From Amia ocellicauda (lineage: Eukaryota > Chordata > Actinopteri > Amiiformes > Amiidae): a stretch of DNA of 64,000 bases. Where the stretch lies: contig NC_089867.1 in the NCBI RefSeq assembly GCF_036373705.1, forward strand, positions 14,746,001 to 14,810,000, written 5' to 3'. The translations under genes and the position numbers were made by a program. Under the pieces are notes generated by a model. It was not told the origin of the DNA and did not search any database. It saw nothing but the letters and a program-made list of their open reading frames with translations. Shown one piece after another: positions 1 through 16,816 of this stretch. The stretch's first letter is position 1, and each line of letters opens with the position of its first letter.

Positions 1-460
1 TTGTGCTGTGGCTCCAGCCGTAGAGCAGGGGAGCAAGGAGGTCTGAGAGACAGTTGTGGGGAGCCTTACCCTTAGAATGGACCCATCGGGGGCTACATTC
101 ATAACCCAACACAGGAGGTGTGGCCTGTGCGCCTGACTGAGGGGATTGGGGAAGTATAACAGCTCTGCAATTTAACTAGACAGAGGCCACTCTGGCAAGA
201 ACCAGTTTAACCTGCACATCTACAAACTCACCCAGAGCACCGAGCGTTATCTGAGCACAGCTGCTGCTGAAGGGTATCTGTGCAGAGCCTGTTACACTCC
301 TGCACTTTTATTTAGTCACACTTCCCCGGTGCTGAATGTGACAGGTCCCTGCATCAAACGGCAGATATAATGCAAGTATTATGCTATACACAGCATAGCC
401 TTTAGCCTCATATTTGAACAGACATGCTATATCTTTCGTTTTGGGGTGCAGTAGACTTGG
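1..460. other. Intergenic, no gene seen
   Basis: No reading frame with protein-like composition and no splice-bounded exon could be recognised here. The stretch is upstream of the IQANK1-like promoter and may be the far end of a neighbouring intergenic region. Confidence 0.5.
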
Positions 461-504
461 GTGCCTGTATCACTGAATAGGGGTCGAGATAATAACAGAG
501 GTCG

Positions 505-600
505 CAGCCCATTGGTTGTCGATGGTCCAGGCCACGCCCACTTGCGCTCCGGCCTGCGTCGTCGCTGTGGAGACGTGCGAGTTGGGTTTTGTCTACAGGT
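505..600 (+). promoter_or_regulatory. Probable promoter with CCAAT box and RFX X-box
   Basis: A CCAAT box on the minus strand (ATTGG, 511-515) is followed by GTCGCTGTGGAGAC at 561-574. The latter fits the RFX X-box pattern RYYNYY-N2-RRNRAC at every defined position and reads as an X-box on both strands. RFX factors drive cilia genes in vertebrates. The region is locally CpG-rich. Possible 5'UTR donor sites follow at about 600 and 654 (CAG before GTATTT), and the first coding exon has its acceptor at 1351-1352, so a non-coding first exon is likely. Promoter activity is inferred from motif content and position only. Confidence 0.5.
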
Positions 601-1099
601 TGACTGGGATTTGTGCTGCATTTTCTCTATTTATTTAAGACAACAAACAAACAGGTATTTTTAATATATATTTTAAAGTCGTTCTGTCCTGGTATTTCCT
701 GCTGGTTGTCATAGCCGCATATTGAATGACTATTACATTCAAAGAAACACACAGATACAGCAAAGGAGGGAGACGCAGGTGTTGTTTCACTGTATTTCCC
801 CATTGCTTTAGTGTATTTAGTGTATTAGTATTTCGTGTTGTGTTGCATGCTGTCGTGATGTTGTTTGTCTGTGTCTCGGCTCTCTGGAGGAGTTGCAGAT
901 AACTTCACATGTGCCTGTTCATTGGGTGACTTTTGATGAGCACATCAATTAAATACACAACATGTTATGTGGTGCATATGTCGCATATTGTGTGTTTCAA
1001 ACGAACAGAATAAAGAAAAGGGAGAGCTGTCTGAAGTACAAGGATTGATGTAATATTAATGTAGGAAATGGGTGCACAACAATTCACCCCCCACAAACC

Positions 1100-1135
1100 A
1101 ACATTTAATAATGATGATGATGATGATGATGATGT
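1100..1135. repeat. GAT trinucleotide microsatellite
   Basis: About seven tandem GAT units lie in the presumed first intron of the IQANK1-like gene. A second imperfect AT-rich run (TAA units) lies at about 2311-2350 in a later intron. Confidence 0.8.
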
Positions 1136-1354
1136 CAACCAGAGTTTCACCCACACATTTAACCCCCTCCAAGTCCCCACTCACATTTTATGGGTGTATT
1201 GAGAATGTGTTGCAGTAGCTGTGTATTTATACTGCACATTAATGATAATAATAATGTTGTTTTATTAGTAGTAGTAATACTAGTACTAATAATCAGAAGT
1301 TGGGACATGGAGAGCAGTCCTGCCTGTTATATTGTTCTCCCGATTCTTCCAGGG

Positions 1355-8243
<6,889 letters not shown>

Positions 8244-8810
8244 GGGGTGCAGCAGGGGTAAGGAGTTCCTTTCCTACTAGAACAGGCTTGTAGCCCTCCT
8301 AGACTGGGAGTGAACATTTATTATTATTATTTCAAATAGGTTTCATATTAACTGCCTTCTGGGTGCATTAGGTTACAGTATTTATTTATGTTTATTTTTA
8401 AAAGAAAACAAGACATTTGTTTTATGTCACAATGTATTTTAACTGAAACTCATGCATCATCAGTGTAAAGAGAATAGTTGCTGTAAGAGCTGATATAAAT
8501 ACATTCAAATGAGCCTCGGCATGTGTTTGTTTACACAAAAAAAGAAAATCCTGAGGACAATAGGTGTCGTGTGGTTGACAGACAGAGCGGGGCAGCTGCA
8601 GATTTGGTATGTTTATGAAGCAATATTGCTCCAGTTCTTTGTGTGTTTGTGACACTGCCAGCACAATAGGAGTCATTTCCTGTCTCCTGCCAAGACCACT
8701 GAGTCACTATAGATGCTTACAGGTCCTTGTTTGGACAGATTGGACATTCATTTACTGTTTTCATGAGTATATGTGCCTTTCTATAATTAAAGATCCTGAA
8801 TCTACAAAGG
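8244..8810 (+). other. iqank1: Probable 3'UTR of the IQANK1-like gene
   Basis: AT-rich sequence follows the stop codon. The most credible poly(A) signal is ATTAAA at 8786-8791. From about 8810 to 9121 nothing further was recognised; this is the convergent gap with the lectin gene on the minus strand. Confidence 0.4.
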
Positions 8811-9121
8811 GGGGCTGCATCTGTCCATATCCCTTCCCAGCTGGGGAGGGTTGTTAAAAACCTGCCTTGGCTGTGGTCTGCTGATCAGGAGTGGAAACAG
8901 TGGTCACATACATGCCCCTCTCGGTCACACACACTGACCGAATACAATTAGGCTGCAGCTCCTTAACTCATTACAACTGACACAATTTTTGATGAAATGG
9001 TTAGCAAGTGGCTAGGAAGGGAATAGACTGAAAGGCCAGATGTGGGACAGCCCACTCCCTGATCCAAGAGCACTTGTAGTTTTCTCCAGGGTCAGAGTGA
9101 CGGCCATCAGGGAAGCCCCCC

Positions 9122-9830
9122 CTACAGGCAGCTCTCTTGCCCCGCAGGCACAGCCAGCACCTCCACCTCACACAGGCTGAGGATGGAGTTGACATTGTAC
9201 AGTGATATTGACACGAAGCGCCCCTGCATGCCCTGGCAGCACAGCTCCTGGGTCACCTGGTCCACTACCAGCTCACCACACCTACATACAGAGAACACAT
9301 ACACTGAGACACACACACAGAGTTAAGAGAGCACATACACTGAGACACACGTGACAAACTGAGACACACAGACAGACACACTCCACTCACTCACAGAGGG
9401 TTACGGTCGTGCGCTCTCCGACTCCCCACACGGACCTGTGCCCTGGCCAGCCAGGCCCTGCTGTTGGGGCAGCCGCGGCCGGTGACGCGGACAGTGGAAA
9501 CGTTGTGCTCGGCCAGCAGGTCCACCCTCCACCAGGGGGCATGCTGGAGGCGCGTGCTGCTGCAGGAGCCCTTGAGGGGGTCTGCCTCGGCGTTCCCGTC
9601 CACCGCATTGATGGCCTGGCCCAGCTCCAGCACCGAGGACTGCGTGGGCCGGCCGTACAGCGCTGCGTTACGCTCTGCACAGGAGACGTATATATATTAC
9701 CCCAGTGAGACATCAAGTGAGGGGGCAGTTACGCCAGTGAGACAGTGACAGGGCAGTTACCTGCAGGCAAGGCTCCACAGGAGTCTGCACTGGCCAGGAG
9801 CGGCAGAGTCCAGAGCAGGTACAGCTTCAT
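9122..9830 (-). CDS. Secreted F-type lectin (fucolectin-like), single domain
   Basis: Exons read from 9830 downward: 9761-9830 (signal peptide), 9395-9674, 9122-9281 (stop TAG at 9124-9122), giving 169 aa with in-frame GT-AG junctions. The N-terminus MKLYLLWTLPLLASA is a typical cleavable signal peptide. The rest is one F-type (fucolectin, discoidin-like jelly-roll) domain, shown by NAALYGRPTQSS, NAVDGN, KGSCSST, PWWRVDL, the VRVG strand, NPLC and the closing LCEVEVL. Family members are secreted fish lectins that bind fucosylated glycans in innate defence. Here the canonical fucose site looks altered: the His of the HGSC motif is Lys, and the R-x-D-x4-R/K signature and its vicinal Cys pair are disrupted (GRGCPNSRAW). 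Fold assignment is strong. Fucose binding is doubtful. Confidence 0.88.
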
Positions 9831-10530
9831 CCTCACAGCACCTCACCTCGGCACCGTAGAAACACAAGGCCTGTGCTAATAGTAGTAGTATGAGTGGCAC
9901 TATAATGAGAAAAGCAGCCGTATCTGTAACAGCACCAACATTGCGTCATCTATAGCGGTTTGCAATTATTGACATTTTAATAGCTTACAGAGAACAAAAC
10001 AGGTTGTTCTCACTCAACCCCCCCTTCTCATATCACCTCCAGGGCTCTCAACCGAAGGCTCGGGAAATGTAACAAGACTTATTTACAGCCTTTAAAATCC
10101 AGTTCTTCTGGCAACCTTCACCGTGTCATTACGCCTGTTGTAACAACACACGGACAATCTTTATATTCCCACTACGTTTACTATCTGTGATCCCAAATGG
10201 CAGTGGGGATTGGGGACACAGTGGGTCGCATACAAATCTGCAGAGACATTGCCAATACAGGTCTGTGCCTTTCTACTCCAGATCATGAATCCAACCCAAT
10301 CATTTTTTTACATGTATGATTACTAAACAGTAGTAATAAAATTTCATAGGCACAATATCAAAAATACACAAAGTGGGGCCTTATACTTCTATACAAATAC
10401 ATTAATTGCAATACAGATTATTATGCATTTTGCTGCTTATCATCGTCATACAAAATACACTAGGCAACACACATCTGGGGTGGGGGGGAAATACCTGAAC
10501 ACCTATCTCCCTGTGCAGCACAAATCTCCT

Positions 10531-10610
10531 ACTCACCTCCTCCTGGGCTATGTTGTGTCATGGCTCCTGGCTCTTCTGCTCTCGTGCAGAGGCAGCTGGC
10601 CGTTTTATAG
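10531..10610 (-). promoter_or_regulatory. TATA promoter and probable non-coding first exon of the lectin gene
   Basis: On the minus strand a TATAAAA box occupies 10609-10603. About 65 bp downstream a good donor (GGAG before GTGAGT, 10536-10531) would end a short 5'UTR exon starting near 10575. It could splice to an acceptor near 9871 just upstream of the lectin ATG at 9830. A TATA-driven, inducible lectin gene is plausible. Transcription start is inferred. Confidence 0.5.
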
Positions 10611-10619
10611 ACCTGTGAA

Positions 10620-11570
10620 GCCAGGAAGCCATTAGGGCTTTAATTATAGCGCAGATCCACAAACACACCTGCTCACAGGACCTGGCTGCGGTTTGTGTCG
10701 TTATTTAATTAGCAGAGCAGGCCGGTGCCATAGAGCGTGACCGAGGTACTCTCCCTCAGTCCATTAAACTGAAATGTTCACATTTACATGATCAAACGTC
10801 ACTCTTGTACTTTATCACACTCCACTACACTATACATAACATACTAGAAGTGTCACAGCCTCATATTTGACCCATGGTCCCGTTTGACATTTCTTGTTCC
10901 CTTATGACACTTTGAAGCCGCCTGCTACTGTCACAGGCAGAGCATTTTCAGATACTTTAAACTGTAGTTGCTTGTTATTTCATGTAAGGTTTGCTTGTAC
11001 TATGTAATATTGCCACAGCTGGAGACGACAGTGGAGTAGTTGCAAGAGACATCAAAGTAGATGATGGAATAAAGTTTTTTTTTTCTCCCTACTTAAACAT
11101 AGTTGGAGAAACTGCTGAGGTGCAGCCAAAGGTTTTGATCGTCATCCTGTTTACATGATACATCCTTAAAAAATGTTCAACTATGAACAAATTAGTTCTG
11201 AAACCCGACGCCACACAGCCCTGCAGGTGCAGCACGGTCCTCTCTGGATCCGTGTGTGTCAGCAAACAGCGGTAATCACAGGCAAGAGCTCGGGTTTCCT
11301 TCACTGTGCCACGGACAATGGACAGACGGTGCCCACCGAAAAAGATTCACAAAGCACTCGCCCCACAACATGCTGCCCTCCACTCCCGCATCCATGGTAA
11401 CGAAATTACAAACAGAATGGGAGAGCGCAAGAGAGAGAAGGGAGATTGCAGACTGGATTGGAGAGTGGGGCAGAGAGAGAGAGACAAAGAGAGGAAACAC
11501 CACTTACAGAAAGGAAACCCCACCCATCAAGGGAACAATGTTCAAAAACACCCAAGAAAAATAAGTATTT
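10620..11570. other. Intergenic, no gene seen
   Basis: This is the gap between the lectin promoter and the 3' end of the tubulin gene, both on the minus strand. It holds AT-rich and purine-rich stretches (GAGA runs near 11420-11500) and no supported exon. Confidence 0.4.
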
Positions 11571-11576
11571 TTTAAT
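11571..11576 (-). terminator. Poly(A) signal of the tubulin gene
   Basis: ATTAAA, a common variant poly(A) signal, lies about 100 bp after the tubulin stop codon (TGA at 11674-11672) on the minus strand. Confidence 0.4.
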
Positions 11577-11671
11577 GTATATAAAAAAAATGACAATGTA
11601 TATACATAAATATTTGTTTCTACCAAGTATAAAATACACCTCAATAAACAAATATTCTCAAAAAGGGATAG

Positions 11672-14600
11672 TCAAATCCCCACCCCCCGAGTGTCCCCCA
11701 CGGAGAGCCCCCTGGCCCCCACGCTGTACTCCTGCTCCACGGTCTTCAGGGTGTCCAGCGCTTGCAGGAAGTCGCTCTCTTCGCAGCCGTACCGCTGGTA
11801 CCAGTGCAGGTAGGCCCGGCTGTGAAGCATGACCCTGACGCGCTCGTCCACGCGCCGCAGCAGGGCGGCCGCCCCACTGTGGTTAGAGCACACTGTCAGG
11901 GAGCGCGAGGACGGGGAGGGATGGCGCCTCAGGACACTCCGGGGGTCTGGATTCAACACAGAGTGAGAGGAGGAGAGAGAGAGAGAGAGAAAGTACGAGG
12001 GAGTCGTCAAGACGGGCAGGAACCACTGTCCCTGAGGTAATGCTGTACGGTGACACTGTCCTGTCCAACAGCGTGTTCTGCTGCCACACACGGGCACCGA
12101 ACTCACCAGTCCAGTAGTCGACTGGGAAGGGGTTCCAGGGGACACAGCGGTGGCCCTGCCTCAGATTGTGGAGGATTCTGGGCGCGTGCAACAGGAAGGA
12201 ACCATCACGGTCTCCCCGGGCGACCGCAAGGACTGCCCTGCTGTGGTACTGGAGTGAGGCAGAGGTCAAGGGTCAAATCAGAAATAAATCCAAACCTAGA
12301 ATTTGAGTGGAGAGAGGGGAATCTGAAAAAGGGAGGGAGGCAGGAGGAGAGAGAAAGAAAGAGAATGATGGGGTAAGTAGTTCAGCATAGTGATGAGACT
12401 GCGAGAGCTAGTGAGAGGAAGGGACAGAAGGAGAGAGGCAGTGGGGGCCAGGAGGCAGTGTGCCGTGGAAGGATACTGGCTCCCCACAGGGGGAGTTTGG
12501 AGGCACAGTCTTGAGGCTGGAAGATGCCAGGCTCTCCCAGGGAGTGGCGTCGCTGGGGAAGACAAACACAATCTGGAGCTGAGACTCTGCAAATGCAGAC
12601 ATGGAGAGAGCGAGGGATTGTTTTGAGGAATCCTTAAATCCCAGCTCTTTAACTGATAAATGGTTCTATTCAGTTATTGAGATCAGTGGATCAAACACAA
12701 GACCCAATGCACTGCAGATCCCCATTCAAAAATGACCCAGCCTCCCTTTAACAGTCAAAGCCTGCACTATTCTAATGAACCAGGCATTGTGAGCACATTA
12801 TCAGGCTGCGAGTGAGCTCTGACTGGCCTGTCTGTGCTCAGTGCTGCCCCCTGCTGTCCCTACCTGCTGCAGGCCTGGCTGGTGTGCAGGAGCTTGGCGG
12901 CAGGGAGGGGGCAGACGGACCTCAGTAACTCCCAGGGCTCCAGCCCCAGACTCAGCCCACTGCGGAGAGCACACAGCCATGAGTGCAGCACTGTACATAC
13001 ACACTGAGAATATCACACAGTAAATACACACAGTAATGCATACACACAGCACAGTACATTACACATGCAACACACACAATGTTCAGATGCTAAAGTACCT
13101 ACCAGGATGTATACAACCAAGTCTTTTCACATGCCACAAAAATGTGTGGTAAACCAATTGGACACATGGCACCAAATCACCACCTCCCCGGTCCCCTCCC
13201 CCCCAGTCCCACGGTTTCTCCTCAGAAGCCCGATGTTGCCTCCTATTGGTGAGGTACCTGGCTGTGGTGAGACTGTGTACCGGCAACAGCAGACCTCCAA
13301 GGCAGGAGGAGATGTGCAAGTTCATGGCTGCCAGCGAGGTCTGGGCAGGGGCGCCTGGGGGTCCGGCCCGGCCCCGAGTCTGCACAGCCAGCGCCTGGCT
13401 TAGGGCCTCATCATTGTGGAACAGGAGCAGCCCGTCTGCAGAACTGTGGGAGAGACGGGGACAGACTCGCACACAGCCATCTGATATTGATGATGCACAA
13501 ACACAAGCACAATAGAGTCACCGTGCCACTAGGATTCAGGGCTGGACTGGGCAGGGCAGAGAGAGTGAGAGAGAGAGAGGAAAGACAGAAAAATACAGGG
13601 AAATATGGCATCGCTATGAACGGAAACCCAAACTACATTATACAGAGACAGACAACAGTGCGGTGTACAGAGAGACCCAGAGACACGCCTGTCCAGAATG
13701 AGTTTAAATACAAACAGAGCAATATTACCACACCTGTGCAGCGCAGCCAGGCTCAGCAGGGTGTTGTAGTGCTGCAGAGGGCTCTCTCCGCTCTGGTGCG
13801 GCGCCACCGACACGGACAGGATGTGACCCGCAGGAAACTCCTCACGGATCTTTTCACACAGACGAGCTCCCAGCCCTGCCGAACACGACACGACTGAGGC
13901 TACACACAACACGCGAGGCACGATCCAAACAGGCAGAAGCCAAACCAGAGTGCCCCGGTCTGGTTCTCAGAGCCAAAATCAAACTGCATCCCTCTCCCTT
14001 ACTCTGCTGGCCCCTCACCTGCCCCCGTGCCCCCGCTCAGGCTGTGGAACAGCACGGTGCCGCAGTAGCAGTCGCTCCGCTCCGCCTCCAGGCGCACACT
14101 CTCCATGGCGCGCTGCAGCAGCCCGCGCTCCCCCTCACCCCGCTGCCCATGATAACCTGCCGGGCCGAAACAGAAGTTCACACCAACACTGCACTGGATC
14201 CCTTGTACATGCCAAGAATCTATCAAATACTGTCCTTTCCAATCCAGGTCAGGTCATTAGTACAGCCATCACCTTCTCTCTCTCTCTCTCACCGTAAGCC
14301 CAGTTGCTGCCACGACCTCCCTGCCCCGCGATGACGTTCGACTCCCTGAGGCTCCTGGAAAAACAGTGGGAATGCTGTGACAGAGCCCAGCCCGTGCCAA
14401 ACACACCGGCCTCCCACATCACACACCTGCTACACCGTGGCCATGTTTTGGAAACCGAGTTTGACTTTGCAGAGGCAGATAATTGAGCACAGGCTTGGCT
14501 GGAAACTGAAACTGGAGACACTCCTGCAAAAGTCTGTATCGGTCATTTGAGGATATCGTGGATTCTAAGTAGATGCCAGAAAAAATACAAGAAAACTATA

Positions 14601-15154
14601 ATTGAAAAACTTTTTCAGTAGGAATTGGCAGTTGATTGGGGAGTAAGCAGGAGTAACTGGCAACTACAGTGAAATCAATGCCTCGGGTAAATGCGCTTGA
14701 AGAAGTTCACCTGCTTAACTTGAGTACATCAAGACCAGAGCAGCCATTACTCACCCCCCCTGCACCAGTTTCTGAGTGGCACGCAGGACCTTGGGCTCGC
14801 TGTCCACACACACTGCGGCCAGCTTCCCATCTCTGCCCCTGTAAGGGTACCTGCACACACACGCATAAACAGAGTTCAGGGGGGAAAAATAATATTATAG
14901 CATTCATTTTATTGCTTTCACCTAAACACATATTGAAATTATAGCAATATCTAACTTTGCACCCATAGCTTTACTTAAGCAGTTGTGGTACTTTTCCAGG
15001 AGGGAGAGAGAGAAGAGAGAGGAGGGGGAAATAGTATTTTGTAAGCCTACCTGTCTGCTGTCTTGTCCAGGCCTGGTCTCTCCGTCACCAGCCGCCACCA
15101 CTCCTGCCCGAGCTGGTTCCCACACTGACCCACATGGAGCCACACAGTCGACAT
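11672..15154 (-). CDS. tubz: Divergent tubulin of the delta/zeta group, probably zeta-tubulin
   Basis: Exons from the start codon (15154-15152) downward: 15051-15154, 14755-14850, 14293-14354, 14019-14156, 13734-13875, 13258-13443, 12864-12959, an unresolved exon within about 12430-12600, 12107-12248, 11672-11946 (stop TGA 11674-11672). Tubulin landmarks are in order: GQCGNQLG near the N-terminus, GSNWAYG, the GTP-binding signature GGTGAGLGA, HYNTLLSLAALHRSADGLLL, and a C-terminal RAYLHWYQRYGCEESDFLQAL matching the last helices. Similarity to delta-tubulin can be aligned throughout. Identity looks far lower than expected for a vertebrate delta orthologue, so zeta-tubulin, known from fish and amphibians and linked to centriole and basal-foot structures, is the better guess. 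It has no acidic C-terminal tail of the alpha/beta kind. A 5'UTR acceptor lies at 15168-15169, so transcription starts further upstream. The exon near 12430-12600 does not join in frame with canonical signals. Confidence 0.7.
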
Positions 15155-16816
15155 GCTGCCCGGCACGCTGAGGGGGGAAACTCGGGGGCACGGCCTCACA
15201 CCACAGGGGGCAGGCTGGACACAAAGCAAATGAAGAATAGACAATTGCAGAAGTGTCACTAAATACAGGCCAGGGATATAAATAAAGACCCCCTTTGCAC
15301 AGCAGGCTGTTGTGTATTAAAGTCGGGGGGATGGGGGGTTTGACACATTGACACACTTTATTGAGAAAAACTAATACAGATGTGTGTGCCATTAAAATCA
15401 CAAACAATAAACAATGTATTTCCTGCTTTCTGATAGTAAAACCAGAAATGGATCATACTGTGCAGTTTGTGCAAATAGTCTGTGAGTGTTATAACTTTGC
15501 AAACTAAATAATATCCACCATGACATGCCTGTTTAATCTCAACAGCAGTTGTATCGGGTTTCAAACAGTCATCCAGGCAAGACATGCAATGCTAGCAGTA
15601 TGATTATTTTTTACCAACCGCACAGCTGTAACCAAGACATGTTCATTCTCCAATACTCTTGGTTTTTGTATTTCCCTCCCAAAACGTACTGTATGACACA
15701 GCTCCCAGCGCCTTCTTTACAACTTCCCTCCCGTGTGCAATGCAGCAGCCGGGAAGAAAATCTCTGGGATGTGAAGTCGGTTATTCCCAGGTAACGCCAA
15801 CCCAAACACACCTGTGTGCAAAACACCTGGGTGACGTCATGCGCCTGTTCTGGAGAGCCCGGCCGAGCGGACACGTTTCCCGCGCCTTCCTCGCAGACGC
15901 ACCGCTGTCCGGCTGAACAAAATACCGGCTCCGTGCGCTAACGAACCCGCATTGCTCCACCCGGAGAGCCACGACGGCCTCCTTCTCCGTCCGGGGTGAG
16001 CCGCGCTGATTACGGCGGGGGAGGGTGGTGCTCTGCTGTGGGAGCCGAGCAGGAAGTCGCCTTTCTTTCGGTTTCCGTTTTACACAACCAGAGAGAAGAG
16101 GGAATTAAAAAAAATGCAGCGTGTCTCCCTGGGACGTTTCGGGTGACCGCGGAGATAAGTAACTTCTTCATCTTCATCTTCATCTTCACCATCGTCGTCG
16201 TCGTCGTCACCCCGATAGTAATGCGCTAGTGAAACCGCGCGTTTTGGCGTTTTTAAATAAGGGACTATCTGTTTGAACTCTCTGTTGTATCTGATGAAGA
16301 GTGCCGGAGCTCTGTGACCCGCAGCCCCCGACCGCCCGCCCTCTCTCTCCCCGCTCCCCGCCTGCTGTAACCCGGGGAAGGCTGCTTCGGTCTCCGCGCT
16401 CGCCTCTGCTGTAACCCGGGGAAGGCTGCACACACATCCCGGCATGGCGTGAGAGAGCCGGGAGGAGAGAAGTGAAGAGCAGCGAGAGGAGGAGGAGGAG
16501 GAGGAGGAGGAGCCGCCGCGGGGAAATGGTTTAAATTTTGGAGGAAAGAATAGAAAAAGAAAAAAAAACACTAAGTGCCCCAAACATACTGCTGATCGCG
16601 GTTATTATTATTTTCATCATCATCATCATCATCATCATTATTATTATTTATGTATATGAAGAAAGAAGAGATGAAGCCGTTTTAAGCTGCACGGCCGGCA
16701 GGGAGATCGGCGTGTTGCTCTTGTTTTTAATTGAAGCCGATTGGAGACCCGGGCTGGAAATCGCAATAGCTGGATGTGTGTAAGACCGGAGGAGGGCCGG
16801 TTTGCAGGCGGCGGAC
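15155..16816. promoter_or_regulatory. Head-to-head promoter region between the tubulin gene and SETD2
   Basis: The two start codons point away from each other and lie 1.66 kb apart. GC content and CpG density rise from about 15830 to 16530, as in a CpG-island promoter without a TATA box. A perfect palindromic CRE (TGACGTCA) sits at 15832-15839. An X-box-like pair of half-sites with a 4-bp spacer (GTTATT, GGTAAC) sits at 15780-15795. The SETD2 5'UTR probably begins around 16300-16450 and runs to 16816. It contains CTT/CAT, GTC and GAG trinucleotide runs. From 15170 to about 15700 nothing specific was recognised. Confidence 0.5.
16160..16650. repeat. Cluster of trinucleotide runs in the SETD2 5' region
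   Basis: Three separate tracts are visible: CTTCAT/GTC units at about 16165-16208, GAG units at about 16487-16511, and CAT/TAT units at about 16615-16650. They make artificial acidic or Ile-rich reading frames on both strands and probably lie in or just before the SETD2 leader. Confidence 0.7.

Noticed and set aside
12050-12376. Plus-strand 108-codon frame in the tubulin region
   Set aside because: It is antisense to a supported tubulin exon and enters purine-rich intron sequence.
16080-16583. Minus-strand 167-codon frame with an Asp/Glu-rich tail and poly-Ser run
   Set aside because: It is generated by the trinucleotide runs in the SETD2 5' region, has no splice or homology support, and lies antisense to the probable leader.
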